Positions 53,358-63,415 are shown, counted from the first letter of the stretch. The stretch is DNA of 64,000 nucleotides from Mycolicibacterium bacteremicum (GCF_002086115.1 NZ_MVHJ01000004.1:236495-300494), one strand, 5' to 3'. Program-made: numbers and translations. The notes: generated from the letters alone by a model not told the origin.

Positions 53358-53359
53358 GG

Positions 53360-54397
53360 ATGTCCACACCATCCGAGGCCGTCGATGCGCCCGGGGAGCC
53401 GGTCCTGCCGGCCGGTGTCCCCGCGGCGCAGATCCGAGGCAGAAGCCCGTGGTATCTCGCCTGGCTCCGACTGCGACGCAACAAGGTCAGCCTGGCCTTC
53501 GGCGCACTGTTCCTGCTGACCGTGCTGTTCTGTCTGGCCGCGCCGCTGTGGGCCGAGCATGTGGCGCACACCGGCCCCAACGAGAACCACATCACCGACA
53601 CGGTGCTCATCGACGGGCAGCAGGTCGACGTGGTCTCCCCCGACGGCACCCCGATCGGCCCCGGACTGCACGGCCGGTACCTGCTGGGCGCCGACCAGAA
53701 CGGCCGAGATGTGATGGTGCGCCTGATGTACGGCGGCCGGACCTCCATCTACATCGGGGTGGCGGCCGCGGCCATCACGACGGTGCTGGCCGTCGCGGTC
53801 GGGCTGCTGTGCGGCTACTACCGGGGGTGGGTGGACGCGACGCTGTCGCGAATCATGGACGTGGTGTGGGCCTTTCCGGTGCTCCTGCTCGGCATCGCGC
53901 TGGGCACCGCCTTGGCGCTCGGAGGGCTGAAGATCGGTGCGCTGCAGATCGCCGGTGACTCGCTGTGGATACCGATCATGATCATCGGTCTGGTCTATGT
54001 GCCCTACATGGCCCGGCCGATCCGCGGTGAGATCCTGGCCCTGCGCGAGAAGGAGTTCATGGAAGCGGCTGTGGCGCAGGGGAAAGGACCGGCCCGCATC
54101 ATGGTCACCGAGTTGCTGCCCAACGTGGTGTCCACCATCATCGTGTTCTTCACCCTGAACATCGCCAACAACATGCTGCTGGAATCGGCGCTGTCCTTCC
54201 TGGGTGCGGGAGTACGCGCACCCAACGCGTCGTGGGGGACGATGATCGCCGACGGCTATCAGACGATCTACACCGCGCCGCACCTGACGATCGTGCCCGG
54301 CCTGATGATCGTGCTGACGGTGTTGTCGCTCAACGTGTTCGGTGATGGTCTGCGTGACGCGCTGGATCCGCGCGCCAAGATCCGGTTGGAGCACTGA
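53360..54397 (+). CDS. peptide ABC transporter permease (DppC/OppC type)
   Basis: 345 residues, about six transmembrane helices. An N-terminal cytosolic stretch and a large periplasmic loop (LLGADQNGRDVMVRLMYGGRTS) are diagnostic of the C-type permease. The EAA loop is REKEFMEAAVAQGKGPARIMVTELLPN, and ESALSFLGAG follows. ATG 53360 is 2 nt after the lipoprotein stop. Here the C-type permease precedes the B-type, the reverse of the common order. Confidence 0.9.
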   Translation: MSTPSEAVDAPGEPVLPAGVPAAQIRGRSPWYLAWLRLRRNKVSLAFGALFLLTVLFCLAAPLWAEHVAHTGPNENHITDTVLIDGQQVDVVSPDGTPIGPGLHGRYLLGADQNGRDVMVRLMYGGRTSIYIGVAAAAITTVLAVAVGLLCGYYRGWVDATLSRIMDVVWAFPVLLLGIALGTALALGGLKIGALQIAGDSLWIPIMIIGLVYVPYMARPIRGEILALREKEFMEAAVAQGKGPARIMVTELLPNVVSTIIVFFTLNIANNMLLESALSFLGAGVRAPNASWGTMIADGYQTIYTAPHLTIVPGLMIVLTVLSLNVFGDGLRDALDPRAKIRLEH

Positions 54398-54398
54398 C

Positions 54399-55361
54399 AT
54401 GGCACGGTTTGTCGTACGCCGGCTCAGCGGCATGGTCGCCGTCCTGTTCGCCATCTCGGTGCTGGTGTTCCTGATCTTCAACGTGATCCCGAACTCCGAC
54501 CCGGCCGCCAGGATCGCCGGCAAGAACGCCGACCCGGAGCTGATCGCCAGGGTGAGCGCCGATCTCGGCCTCGACCGGCCGCTGTACGTGCAATACCTGA
54601 CGATGATGAAGCAGATCTTCACCGGTGAGCTCACCTCCTACGCGAGCTCGCAGAACGTCGTGGATCAGATCTGGAAGGGGCTGCCCGCCACCCTGTCGCT
54701 GTGCATCGGCGCCGCCGTGATCTGGATGGCGCTGGCGATCTGGTTCGGCTATCTCAGTGCCGTCCACGCCGGGAAGTTCACCGACCGCGCGCTGACCATC
54801 CTGTCGCTGGTCGGGATCTCGGTGCCGGTGTTCTGGCTGGCGGCAATCCTGTTGTACTACCTGAGCTTCAAGGCCGAACTGTTCCCGACCAGCGGGTACG
54901 TGCCGCTGACGAAGGATCCGCTGGACTGGGCCTATCACCTGATCCTGCCCTGGTTGACCCTGGCGGTGCTCTACGTCGGCTTCTACAGCCGGGTGCTGCG
55001 ATCCAACATGCTCGATGTGATGAACGACGACCACGTCCGTACCGCGCGGGCCAAGGGCATCAGCGAACGCCAGGTCCGGGTCAGGCATGTGCTGCGCAAC
55101 TCGATGATCCCGGTCGTCACGCTGTTCGGGCTGGACTTCGGCGCCGTCGTCGGCGGGGGTGCCATCCTCACCGAGACGGTGTTCAACCTCAACGGCGTCG
55201 GTCTGTACGCGGGACAGGCGATCGGCTCGTTGGATCTGCCGCCGCTGATCGGGGTGACGATGTTCGGAGCGTTCTTCATCGTGCTGTTCAACACGCTGGT
55301 CGATGTGGCGTACGCATTCCTGGATCCCCGGATCCGGATCGGAGAGGCGGCCCCGGTATGA
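54399..55361 (+). CDS. peptide ABC transporter permease (DppB/OppB type)
   Basis: 320 residues with six transmembrane helices. The N-terminus [22 protein letters not shown] matches B-type permeases. The EAA loop is [29 protein letters not shown], coupling to the ATPases; [13 protein letters not shown] is conserved. It starts 1 nt after the previous stop and overlaps the following ATPase gene by 4 nt. Confidence 0.9.
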   Translation: MARFVVRRLSGMVAVLFAISVLVFLIFNVIPNSDPAARIAGKNADPELIARVSADLGLDRPLYVQYLTMMKQIFTGELTSYASSQNVVDQIWKGLPATLSLCIGAAVIWMALAIWFGYLSAVHAGKFTDRALTILSLVGISVPVFWLAAILLYYLSFKAELFPTSGYVPLTKDPLDWAYHLILPWLTLAVLYVGFYSRVLRSNMLDVMNDDHVRTARAKGISERQVRVRHVLRNSMIPVVTLFGLDFGAVVGGGAILTETVFNLNGVGLYAGQAIGSLDLPPLIGVTMFGAFFIVLFNTLVDVAYAFLDPRIRIGEAAPV

Positions 55362-56386
55362 GTCCCTTACTCGAAGTCGACAATCTGCGTGTCGGTTTCA
55401 CCACCCAGGACGGCGTGGTGACCGCGGTCGACGGGGTGTCGTTCGATCTGGCGGCCGGCGAGGTGCTGGCCATCGTCGGCGAGTCCGGTTCGGGCAAGAG
55501 CGTGACCGCCCAGACCGTGATCGGCCTGACCCGCGCACCGAATGCGACCATCGACGGAGCGGTGCGCTTCGGCGGACGCGATCTGACCCGGCTCGACGAT
55601 CGTGAGCTGCAGGGTGTGCGCGGCGAACACATCGCGATGGTGTTCCAGGACCCGATGACCTCGCTCAATCCGGTGTACCGGGTCGGTGATCAGATCGCCG
55701 AGATGATCCGTGCACACCGCGATGTCTCACGCGCGGAGGCACGCGACCGGTCCGTGGAGCTGCTGCGGACCGTGGGCATCCCCAATCCCGAACGCCGGGT
55801 GCGGGATTACCCGCACGAGTTCTCCGGCGGCATGCGGCAGCGCGTGATGATCGCGATGGCGCTGTCGCTGGAACCCGAGGTGCTGATCGCCGACGAACCG
55901 ACGACCGCACTGGACGTCACCATCCAGGCGCAGATCCTGCGCCTGCTGGCCGAACTCAACGCCGAGCGTGATCTGGCAGTCGTGCTGATCACCCACGATC
56001 TGGGCGTGGTGGCCGAGATCGCGGACCGGGTACTGGTGATGTACGGCGGCCAGGTGGTCGAGGACGCCACCGTCGACGACATCTTCTACGATCCCCAACA
56101 TCCCTACACCTGGGGTCTTTTCGGATCGCTGACACCGCTGGATACGCCGCAGCACGCACGGCTGCCGCAGATCGGGGGAGCCCCGCCGTCGCTGCTGGCG
56201 TTGCCGCCGGGGTGCCGGTTCGCCCCACGCTGCCCCCATGTGTTCGAGAACTGTGCGCAATTACCGCCGTTGGAGACCCGGGCGACCGTCGGGCACCTGG
56301 ACCGCTGCTGGCTGGACCCGGTGCAGAAGTCAACCCTGCGCGAGGTGGACGGGCGGATCGGTCTGCGCAGGCGGGTGACGCAATGA
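55358..56386 (+). CDS. peptide ABC transporter ATPase (DppD/OppD type)
   Basis: 342 residues. Walker [10 protein letters not shown]-loop [10 protein letters not shown], signature FSGGMRQR, Walker [13 protein letters not shown] and switch THDLG are intact. The C-terminal peptide-transporter domain has [14 protein letters not shown], a four-Cys Fe-S-type region known in OppD/DppD. Translation is coupled to the permease upstream and to the second ATPase downstream. Confidence 0.92.
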   Translation: MSPLLEVDNLRVGFTTQDGVVTAVDGVSFDLAAGEVLAIVGESGSGKSVTAQTVIGLTRAPNATIDGAVRFGGRDLTRLDDRELQGVRGEHIAMVFQDPMTSLNPVYRVGDQIAEMIRAHRDVSRAEARDRSVELLRTVGIPNPERRVRDYPHEFSGGMRQRVMIAMALSLEPEVLIADEPTTALDVTIQAQILRLLAELNAERDLAVVLITHDLGVVAEIADRVLVMYGGQVVEDATVDDIFYDPQHPYTWGLFGSLTPLDTPQHARLPQIGGAPPSLLALPPGCRFAPRCPHVFENCAQLPPLETRATVGHLDRCWLDPVQKSTLREVDGRIGLRRRVTQ

Positions 56387-57396
56387 GCGCATCGGAGCCG
56401 CTGTTGCAGGTCACCGACCTGGTCAAGCATTTCCCGATCAAGGCGGGCGCCATCATCGAGCGCGAGGTGGCCCGGGTGCGGGCCGTCGACGGTGTCAGCC
56501 TCACGTTGCACGAGGGTGAGACGCTGGGCCTGGTCGGCGAATCCGGGTGCGGCAAGTCCACGTTGTGCCGGCTGATCCTGCAGTTGATGGCGCCGACCTC
56601 GGGGTCGGTGACATTCCAGGGCCAGGAGTTGGTGGGGCGGTCACGTCGCGATCTGCGACCGATCCGCCGCCACATTCAGATGGTGTTCCAGGATCCGTAT
56701 GCCTCGCTCAATCCGCGCCGACGGATCGGACAGATCATCGGTGACCCGATGGAGCTGCACGGCCTGGCCAGCGGTGCCGAGGTCAAGCGCCGGGTGCAGG
56801 ATCTGCTGGCGCGGGTGGGTCTGCAGCCCGAGCACTACAACCGGTTCCCGCACGAGTTCTCCGGCGGGCAACGGCAGCGGATCGGGATTGCCCGCGCGCT
56901 GGCGTTGCGGCCCAAGCTGATCATCGCCGACGAGCCGGTGTCGGCGCTGGACGTGTCGGTGCAGGCGCAGATCATCAACCTGCTCGAGGACCTGCAGGAC
57001 GAGTTCGGGTTGTCCTACCTGTTCGTCGCCCACGATCTCGGTGTGGTGCGCCATGTCTCGGACCGGGTGGCGGTGATGTATCTGGGCAAGATCGTCGAGA
57101 CCGGTTCGGCCGCCGATCTTTACGCCAAGCCGCTGCACCCGTACTCGAACGCGCTGCTGTCGGCCGTCCCGATCCCCGATCCCCGGCGCAACGCGGCGCG
57201 GGAGCGGTTGATCCTGGAGGGCGACGTCCCGAGTCCGATCGACCCGCCATCCGGGTGTCGCTTCCACACCCGGTGCCGGTGGGCCACCGATGTCTGCACC
57301 GCGCAGGAGCCCGCCATGGTCGAACGCGAGCCGACGCACGCGGCGGCCTGTCACCACCCGCGCCACCTGGAGGCAATGGCCGATCAGGCGTCGTAG
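56383..57396 (+). CDS. peptide ABC transporter ATPase (DppF/OppF type)
   Basis: 337 residues. Walker A GESGCGKS, FQDPYASLNPR, signature FSGGQRQR, Walker B LIIADEPVSALD and switch AHDLG are intact; the C-terminus has CRFHTRCRWATDVC. It forms the ATPase heterodimer with the preceding gene product. Starts inside the previous stop. Its 3' end overlaps the convergent desaturase-fusion gene by 13 nt. Confidence 0.92.
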   Translation: MSASEPLLQVTDLVKHFPIKAGAIIEREVARVRAVDGVSLTLHEGETLGLVGESGCGKSTLCRLILQLMAPTSGSVTFQGQELVGRSRRDLRPIRRHIQMVFQDPYASLNPRRRIGQIIGDPMELHGLASGAEVKRRVQDLLARVGLQPEHYNRFPHEFSGGQRQRIGIARALALRPKLIIADEPVSALDVSVQAQIINLLEDLQDEFGLSYLFVAHDLGVVRHVSDRVAVMYLGKIVETGSAADLYAKPLHPYSNALLSAVPIPDPRRNAARERLILEGDVPSPIDPPSGCRFHTRCRWATDVCTAQEPAMVEREPTHAAACHHPRHLEAMADQAS

Positions 57397-59375
57397 TCCA
57401 CGCCGACCGACGGGGTGACCGGGCGGGACTGGCAGGTCAGGACCCGCCCGGCGCGGACATCCTCGGCGCTCAGCGCGTAGTTCTGATCCATCGTCACCGC
57501 GCCCGCCGTGATGACGGCCGTGCACGTTCCGCAGGCACCGCCCAGACACGCATACGGTGCGTCGATCTTGTTGCGCAGCAACGCTTCCAGGATCGTCTCG
57601 CCGGCGTCGAGGGCGACGGTGCGTGCGTTGCCCCGCAGGGTGACGGCCACCTCGCCGGCGATGGCCCCGTCGCGTGGTGGCGCCGGAGCGGCGCCGCGGA
57701 AGAGTTCGACGTGGATGCGCGCCGCGGGCACCCCGTCCTCGATCAGGTTGCTGCGCAGGCTTTTCACCAGTTCTGCCGGTCCGCAGCAGAACCACCGGTC
57801 GACGGCATCGGTGTCGCCGAGGAGGCGGTGCACCAGGTCGGGATCGATACGGCCGCGCAGCTGCGCGGGATGGTCGGGGTCGGCCGACCGTACGTGGATG
57901 ACGCGCAGCCTGCCCTGTGAACGTGCCTGCAGGTCGTCCAGTTCGGCCGCGAACATCGTCGTTTCGGCGGTGCGGTTGCCGTAGATCAGGGTGAACCGGC
58001 TGTCGGGTTCGGCGTCGAGGGTGCTCTGCAGCACCGACAGGACGGGTGTGATGCCGCTACCGGCCGCCACGGCCACATGGTGGTGGCGGGCATTCGGATC
58101 CAGCGCAGCGCCGAACGAGCCGGTGGGTGCGCCGAGTTCGAGGGTGTCGCCGGCCCGGAGGTCGTCATTGGCGAACGTGGAGAACTGACCGCCGGGTATT
58201 CGGCGGATCGCGATGGCGAGTTCAGCGGACAGCGCGGAGGTGCATATCGAGTAGTTGCGCCGGAGGTGCTGGCCGGCCAGCCGGTGGTGGACGGTGACGT
58301 GCTGGCCGGGCCGGAAGCCGAACGTGTCCCGTAGATGCGATGGCACGTCGAAGGTGATCTTGACGCTGTCCGGGGTCAGCCGGTCCACGCTGCGGACCGT
58401 GAGCCGATGGGTATCGCCCCCGGCGCGCGGTGCGTGCACCGGCAGGACGCGGGCCAGCCTGCCGTTCGACTGTTTCCAGGTGCGGTACTCGTCGGCGTCG
58501 AGCTGCTGGCCGAACACCGTGATGAGCGCGGGGTCGTGGTCGAGGTAGGCGGCCTCGTTGCGTCGCCATGCCGCGACATAGCGATGGAACGGCACCGAGG
58601 GGTGCAGATGATGCACCAGGTGGTAGTTCTGCGACAGCAGCAGCGGGGTGAGGATCCACTCCGCGCCCACCCGGTTGCGGGTGGCCCGGTAGCGGTTGCC
58701 GCGGTGGGTCTCGGTGAGCCCGTGGTGAGGCAGCCAGTCGAACCACCACGCGAGTACGAACATCGCCACTCGCTCCGGGATCAGGTAGACCAGAGCCAGC
58801 ATCCACATGTGACCGGTGCCGGCGGTGACGGCGATGGCCGCGACGGTGCCGGACATCAGGACCGCGGTTTCGGCGATCTCGGCGCACGGCCGGGTGCCGA
58901 TGTTGCGGATCAGGAATCGTAGATACGGCACATCCATCAGCGGGAAGCGCAGCGGCAGTTGCCAATACGGTGCCGCGCTGACGAAATGGTCGGGGTCGTT
59001 GTCACCGTCGTTGGTGTTGCGGTGGTGCTCGATGTGGATGAAGGCGAACGATTTGAACGAGATCAGCGGGGAGACAAAGAACATCGCCGCCCGGCCGAAT
59101 GCCACATTGACCCAACGATGGCGGCTGATCGAGTAGTGCGATGCGTCGTGCAGCACGGTGAACAGCACGAAGATCGCCGCGGCACTCAGCGCGATGGTGA
59201 GGACGGCGGGCAGGCGCGATGTCAGCGCCGCCCAGGTCGAGGCGGCGAACACCGCGACGGCGCCGACGAAGATCGCGACGGTGGGCCAGCACAGCGCCGG
59301 AATCTGCTCGCCGGTGTCGGGCACCGGGGGCGGGGCGGCAGCGGGTGCGCCGGGGTGCTGAAGTGCCAGTGACAC
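57384..59375 (-). CDS. membrane desaturase/hydroxylase fused to ferredoxin reductase and 2Fe-2S ferredoxin
   Basis: 663 residues. The N-terminal membrane diiron domain (about 1-310) has the His boxes HDASH (76-80), HIEHH (114-118) and HLVHH (252-256) amid hydrophobic helices. An FNR-type reductase follows (about 325-560; FRPGQHVTV, RNYSICTS, VAAGSGITPVLS, FCCGPAELV). A plant-type 2Fe-2S domain ends the protein (Cys610, Cys615, Cys618, Cys648; CLGGACGTC). It resembles the separate DesA3/Rv3230c pair of M. tuberculosis joined as one chain. Likely NAD(P)H-driven oxidation of an acyl, sterol or alkane substrate. A PucR-type regulator gene lies upstream. Confidence 0.88.
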   Translation of the reverse strand: MSLALQHPGAPAAAPPPVPDTGEQIPALCWPTVAIFVGAVAVFAASTWAALTSRLPAVLTIALSAAAIFVLFTVLHDASHYSISRHRWVNVAFGRAAMFFVSPLISFKSFAFIHIEHHRNTNDGDNDPDHFVSAAPYWQLPLRFPLMDVPYLRFLIRNIGTRPCAEIAETAVLMSGTVAAIAVTAGTGHMWMLALVYLIPERVAMFVLAWWFDWLPHHGLTETHRGNRYRATRNRVGAEWILTPLLLSQNYHLVHHLHPSVPFHRYVAAWRRNEAAYLDHDPALITVFGQQLDADEYRTWKQSNGRLARVLPVHAPRAGGDTHRLTVRSVDRLTPDSVKITFDVPSHLRDTFGFRPGQHVTVHHRLAGQHLRRNYSICTSALSAELAIAIRRIPGGQFSTFANDDLRAGDTLELGAPTGSFGAALDPNARHHHVAVAAGSGITPVLSVLQSTLDAEPDSRFTLIYGNRTAETTMFAAELDDLQARSQGRLRVIHVRSADPDHPAQLRGRIDPDLVHRLLGDTDAVDRWFCCGPAELVKSLRSNLIEDGVPAARIHVELFRGAAPAPPRDGAIAGEVAVTLRGNARTVALDAGETILEALLRNKIDAPYACLGGACGTCTAVITAGAVTMDQNYALSAEDVRAGRVLTCQSRPVTPSVGVDYDA

Positions 59376-59445
59376 GGCGGTCGTCCTATCGCGCGGTCGG
59401 TCGTGGTGCCCGTAAAGCTAACGATCGCCGGTCGGCGCGACAATG

Positions 59446-59480
59446 AGGTGTGCGCACCTGAACATGTGCTGGCCGCACAT
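59446..59480. promoter_or_regulatory. Two adjacent inverted repeats upstream of the desaturase fusion
   Basis: AGGTG-N4-CACCT (59446-59459) and ATGTGC-N5-GCACAT (59464-59480) lie in the 133-nt gap between the PucR-type regulator gene and the desaturase start, as expected for regulator sites. Confidence 0.4.
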
Positions 59481-59508
59481 CAAATCGGCCGATGGTCTCC
59501 TGTGACTG

Positions 59509-60729
59509 TCAGCCGTTGCGGAATATCGATGCTCCGAGCACGTCGCAGGCGTAGAGCGCAGCGTGCACCTCAGCACGCCGGGACGGCCTCGGCCCGCCGA
59601 GTCGCTGCTCGGCCCGGCGCACCCGCTGCAGCACGGTGTTGCGGTGCACGCCGAGCGCCTCCGCGGCCGCCTTCAAGCTGCCCTGCGCGGTCAGGAACGC
59701 CAGCAGCGCGGCGCGCTCGGCGCGGCTCTTGGAGTCATCACGGGCGAGCTCGCCGAGTTCGGCCGCGACGTAGGCGCGCAGCGCGTCGAGGTCCTGGGAC
59801 ATCACATCCGCCAGGGCGACATCGCGGTAGGACGTGGTCGACGGGGCCGCCCGCTCGGCCAGTTCGGCGATCCGGCGCGCGCGCAACGCCTGCAGGTGCG
59901 ATACCCGGAAACCCGCCGGGCCGGGCTGCACCGTCCCGACGGCGAGATGCACTTCCGGTCCTGGGCTCGGTGCGGGCACGGTTGCGCCGCGCGGTGCCAC
60001 CGTCCAGCCCCACACCGTGCGCGGGCCGGCGGTGATGACCAGTGCCCGGTCGGCCCCGAGTCCCTTGGCGACGCGTTGCGCGGTCCCGGGCAGATCGATA
60101 CCGGCGTCGGCGGTCCAGCACACGAAGGCGAGCTGGCCGCCGGTGAGCGGATGTCCCAATACCGCTTCGGCTGCGCGCAGGTCGATGCGTTCGCCGGCCA
60201 GCAGGGCGCGCACCACGTCGGTGCGTTCGGCCCGGTCCCGGTTCTGCCGGCGGTCCAGTTCGGCGAGGTATTCCGAGGACACCAGCGTCGAGATGCGGTC
60301 GATGTAACCGAAGCCGAACCGCTCGACCTCCAGGAACAGTCGTAGCGCCTCCGCCGGATCGGGCACGTGGGTGGTGAGCGCCTCGGCGAACTTGCCGGTG
60401 AAGTACTGATGGCCGAGGCGGTAGAAGCGCAGCATCACGTCCAGGCTGTGTCCGCGCGAGGCCATTGCCCGGGCGTGCTCCAGGGCGGTGACCGGGGCTT
60501 CGGCCGCGGCCGCGTCGATGCCCAGGCGGACCATCGAGAGCACCGCCTCCAGGTTCGACGAACACGAGCCCAGGGTCAGGCCGCGCAGGTCGGGATCGGC
60601 GGCGATCTCCGGGATGTGCCGGGCCAGATGGTCCAGCATGTCCTCGGCCAGCGGGGCGATGTTGCCGAGCAGCGCCGCGGCGACGTCGCGGACGGCGGGC
60701 GGGCCGTCGGCGCCGGGTCGCGTGTCCAC
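59509..60729 (-). CDS. PucR/CdaR-type transcriptional regulator
   Basis: 406 residues. An N-terminal sensor-like helical region is followed by a GGDEF-derived middle part and a C-terminal PucR helix-turn-helix: AERAALLAFLTAQGSLKAAAEALGVHRNTVLQRVRRAEQRLG in segments, with H-R-N-T-V in the recognition helix. GTG start. Same strand as and 133 nt upstream of the desaturase fusion, so it is the probable regulator of that gene. Confidence 0.85.
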   Translation of the reverse strand: MDTRPGADGPPAVRDVAAALLGNIAPLAEDMLDHLARHIPEIAADPDLRGLTLGSCSSNLEAVLSMVRLGIDAAAAEAPVTALEHARAMASRGHSLDVMLRFYRLGHQYFTGKFAEALTTHVPDPAEALRLFLEVERFGFGYIDRISTLVSSEYLAELDRRQNRDRAERTDVVRALLAGERIDLRAAEAVLGHPLTGGQLAFVCWTADAGIDLPGTAQRVAKGLGADRALVITAGPRTVWGWTVAPRGATVPAPSPGPEVHLAVGTVQPGPAGFRVSHLQALRARRIAELAERAAPSTTSYRDVALADVMSQDLDALRAYVAAELGELARDDSKSRAERAALLAFLTAQGSLKAAAEALGVHRNTVLQRVRRAEQRLGGPRPSRRAEVHAALYACDVLGASIFRNG

Positions 60730-60759
60730 CTCCCGGACCCTAGTTCGCCGGTGCGCGGT

Positions 60760-61767
60760 TCAGCGCACCTTCACCACGGTGCGTCCCCGGTTGCCGCCAC
60801 CGCGGATGCGGTGCAGCGCGGCGGGCACGTCGTCGAGGCCGACCTCGTCGGCGACCAGTTCATCGAGCAGCGGGGGACGCAGGTCGCGCCCGAGCCGCGC
60901 CCACACGTCGCGACGACGGCCGATCGGGCACTGCACGGAATCGATTCCCAGCAGCGAGATTCCGCGCAGGATGAACGGAAAGACGGTGGTGGGCAGGGCA
61001 ACTCCGCCGGCGTTGCCGGAGGCCGCCACCGCGGCGCCGTAGCGCAGCGAGGCCAGCACCGCGGCCAGCGTCTCGCCGCCAACGCTGTCCACCGCGGCCG
61101 ACCAGGCCTCCTTCTGCAGGGGACGCTTCGGGTCACCGAGGGCCGAGCGGTCGACCACGTCGGCGGCGCCCAGGGTGCGCAGCCAGTCGGCGGCGTCGGC
61201 CTTGCCGGTGACCGCGGTGACCGAGAACCCGCGGGCGGCGAGGATGGACACGGCGACGCTGCCCACCCCGCCGGTGGCCCCGGTGACCAGGATCGGGCCC
61301 TCGACGTTCATGGTGAGCCCGCGCTCTTCCAGGGCGATGACACTGAGCGCCGCGGTGAATCCGGCGGTGCCCAGGATCATCGCCTCGCGCAACGTCAGGC
61401 CGTCGGGCAGCGGCACGACCCAGTCGGCGGGGACGCGGGCGTACTCGCTGTAGCCGCCGTGGTGGGCGACGCCGAGGTCGTAGCCGTGCACCAGCACCTC
61501 GGCGCCCTCGGCCAGACCGGAGTCGCCCGGGTCGACGACGGTGCCGGCCAGGTCGATGCCGGGGATCAGCGGATCGATGCGGGCGACCTTGCCGTCCTTG
61601 CTCGTGGCGAGGGCGTCCTTGAAGTTGACGCTCGACCAGGACACCGCGATCAGTACGTCGCCGTCGCCGAGGTCGGCGACCGGGAGTGAGCGAACCTCCA
61701 GGACGGTCTCCGGTCCGGACGAGTCGGCGATCAGAGCGCGCGTCGTATCGGTCGCTGCGGGTGCCAC
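60760..61767 (-). CDS. acrylyl-CoA reductase-like MDR oxidoreductase (AcuI/YhdH type)
   Basis: 335 residues. Medium-chain dehydrogenase fold without the zinc ligands: WSSVNFKDALAT, PGIDLAGTVV, and the Rossmann motif VTGATGGVGSVAVSIL, then VDSVGGETLAAVLASL. The NFKDALA and GIDxAGTV blocks are typical of YhdH/AcuI, NADPH-dependent acrylyl-CoA reductases. GTG 61767 has AGGAGG 4 nt upstream. It stands apart from neighbours, so the physiological role is open. Confidence 0.83.
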   Translation of the reverse strand: MAPAATDTTRALIADSSGPETVLEVRSLPVADLGDGDVLIAVSWSSVNFKDALATSKDGKVARIDPLIPGIDLAGTVVDPGDSGLAEGAEVLVHGYDLGVAHHGGYSEYARVPADWVVPLPDGLTLREAMILGTAGFTAALSVIALEERGLTMNVEGPILVTGATGGVGSVAVSILAARGFSVTAVTGKADAADWLRTLGAADVVDRSALGDPKRPLQKEAWSAAVDSVGGETLAAVLASLRYGAAVAASGNAGGVALPTTVFPFILRGISLLGIDSVQCPIGRRRDVWARLGRDLRPPLLDELVADEVGLDDVPAALHRIRGGGNRGRTVVKVR

Positions 61768-61827
61768 GGTGCCTCCTGGGTGATGAGTGGGACGGTGCCC
61801 TCTCTATCTTTCCCGCGGCGGACGGTC

Positions 61828-62217
61828 CTACACGCTGATCCGGACGACCACCCGGTCCTTGCTGCCGCGCGCGATCAGCTTTTCGAGGAGCGTGATCACG
61901 TGGAATTCGACGCCGTACTTGGCTTTGATGAGCTGCCGGACTCGGGCCGTCTCGGCCGGATCGGCGTCGACGATCGCCGAGCCTGGTGTCGTGGGGGCGC
62001 CCTCGGCGATCGTGCCGGTCCGTCCGCAGGGTGCGAGTTCGACGCGGCTGTCCCGGCGGATGCGTTTGACCTTCCAGCTGTCGGCCGGCGTCCACATCAC
62101 CAGCGCGTCACCGTCGCGCGCCAGCCACATCGGGGTCGCCACCTTCTCGCCGTTCTTCTTGAACGTCGCCAGGGACACGAACTTCTCGTCGGCCAGGTCG
62201 GCCACGGGATCGGTCAT
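61828..62217 (-). CDS. PPOX-class (F420-dependent oxidoreductase-like) protein
   Basis: 129 residues. Split-barrel flavin/F420-binding fold: FVSLATFKKNGEKVATPMW, ALVMWTPADSWKVKRIRRD and RVELAPCGRTG match the actinobacterial PPOX-class F420-dependent family, whose members reduce quinones, biliverdin-like or other substrates. ATG 62217 is chosen; the frame stays open upstream through the tRNA gene, which is not coding. Confidence 0.82.
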   Translation of the reverse strand: MTDPVADLADEKFVSLATFKKNGEKVATPMWLARDGDALVMWTPADSWKVKRIRRDSRVELAPCGRTGTIAEGAPTTPGSAIVDADPAETARVRQLIKAKYGVEFHVITLLEKLIARGSKDRVVVRISV

Positions 62218-62259
62218 GACCCACATCATGCAGGCGGGGCGGCTGCTGTGCTCAGATCG

Positions 62260-62333
62260 TGGAGCCGATGACGGGAATCGAACCCGCGTATTCAGCTTGG
62301 GAAGCTGATGTTCTGCCATTGAACTACATCGGC
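62260..62333 (-). tRNA. tRNA-Gly (anticodon CCC)
   Basis: Minus-strand cloverleaf: acceptor GCCGATG pairs with CATCGGC, the anticodon stem TCAGC/GCTGA encloses loop TTCCCAA, and the T-arm contains GGTTCGATTCC. The genomic CCA is encoded (62262-62260). Anticodon CCC reads GGG. Confidence 0.95.
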
Positions 62334-62390
62334 CTGTTCGATCAGGAAGGCTAGCATCCTGGCCACACCGATTCATGAGTTGGGGGATCC

Positions 62391-62822
62391 ATGAAACGCC
62401 TCGCCGCAGTCGCAGCCGCCCTGAGCCTGAGCATGGCGCCGGCCGCCACCGCCACCCCACCGGACGGTGACATCGAGCGCACCGACCTCGCCGAGGGCAC
62501 CACCACGGCGCCGGTGCAGATCGAGACCGCCGGGCCGACCACCCTCTACGTCCAGAACCTGGTGCTGCACCCGCCGTCGAGCAGCGGCTGGCACACCCAC
62601 CCCGGCGTCGAACAGACCGTCATCACCGGCGGTACCGTCACGCTGCAGACCGCCGACCAGTGCGCCCCCACGCCGTACCTGACCGGGCAGGCCATCGTCA
62701 TCCCGGCCGGTGTGCCGCACCTGGTCCGCAACGACAGCCCGCACGACGCCAATGCGGTGGTCACCTACACGCTGCCCGCCGATCTGCCGGTCCGCGCCGA
62801 CGCGCCAGCCGCCTGTCCCTGA
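62391..62822 (+). CDS. exported cupin-domain protein
   Basis: 143 residues. The signal peptide MKRLAAVAAALSLSMAPAATA is followed by a single cupin barrel: GWHTHPGVEQTVITGG (His-x-His ... Glu metal ligands) and the second motif IPAGVPHLVRNDS (Pro-x-x-x-x-His). It probably binds a metal in the cell wall or periplasm; the reaction is unknown. It sits between the tRNA gene (opposite strand) and dcd. Confidence 0.8.
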   Translation: MKRLAAVAAALSLSMAPAATATPPDGDIERTDLAEGTTTAPVQIETAGPTTLYVQNLVLHPPSSSGWHTHPGVEQTVITGGTVTLQTADQCAPTPYLTGQAIVIPAGVPHLVRNDSPHDANAVVTYTLPADLPVRADAPAACP

Positions 62823-62845
62823 CCGGCGGCGGTTAGGCTCACCGC

Positions 62846-63415
62846 GTGCTGCTCTCCGATCGCGACATCCGCGCCGAGATCGCCGCGGGCCGGCTGGCGC
62901 TGGACCCGCACGACGACGGACTGATCCAGCCCTCCAGCATCGACGTCCGCCTCGACAGCCTGTTCCGGGTCTTCAACAACACCCGGTACACCCACATCGA
63001 CCCGGCGCTGCGCCAGGACGACCTGACCACCCTGGTCGAACCCAAGGAGGGCGAGCCCTTCGTGCTGCACCCCGGCGAGTTCGTGCTGGGCGCCACGCTG
63101 GAGCGCTGCACCCTGCCCGACGACCTGGCCGGCCGCCTGGAGGGCAAGTCCTCGCTGGGCCGGCTCGGACTACTGACGCACTCCACCGCGGGCTTCATCG
63201 ATCCCGGCTTCTCCGGGCACATCACCCTCGAGCTGTCCAACGTCGCCAACCTGCCGATCACGCTGTGGCCGGGCATGAAGATCGGCCAGCTGTGCCTGCT
63301 GCGACTGACCAGCCCGGCCGAGCACCCCTACGGCAGCAGCAAGGCCGGATCCAAGTACCAGGGCCAGCGCGGTCCCACCCCGTCGCGCTCGTATCTGAAC
63401 TTCCCCCAGTCCTGA
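62846..63415 (+). CDS. dcd: dCTP deaminase
   Basis: 189-residue trimeric dUTPase-fold enzyme. It starts [12 protein letters not shown] at a GTG codon. Family motifs are [38 protein letters not shown] and [14 protein letters not shown]. It deaminates dCTP to supply dUMP precursors; M. tuberculosis Dcd is bifunctional and also hydrolyses dUTP. The catalytic Ser-Ser region and Glu in STAGFID...LEL look intact. It is Rv0321-like. Confidence 0.93.
   Translation: MLLSDRDIRAEIAAGRLALDPHDDGLIQPSSIDVRLDSLFRVFNNTRYTHIDPALRQDDLTTLVEPKEGEPFVLHPGEFVLGATLERCTLPDDLAGRLEGKSSLGRLGLLTHSTAGFIDPGFSGHITLELSNVANLPITLWPGMKIGQLCLLRLTSPAEHPYGSSKAGSKYQGQRGPTPSRSYLNFPQS

Noticed and set aside
62218..62460. Upstream in-frame extension of the PPOX-class protein
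   Set aside because: It reads through the tRNA-Gly gene and lacks homology-like sequence.
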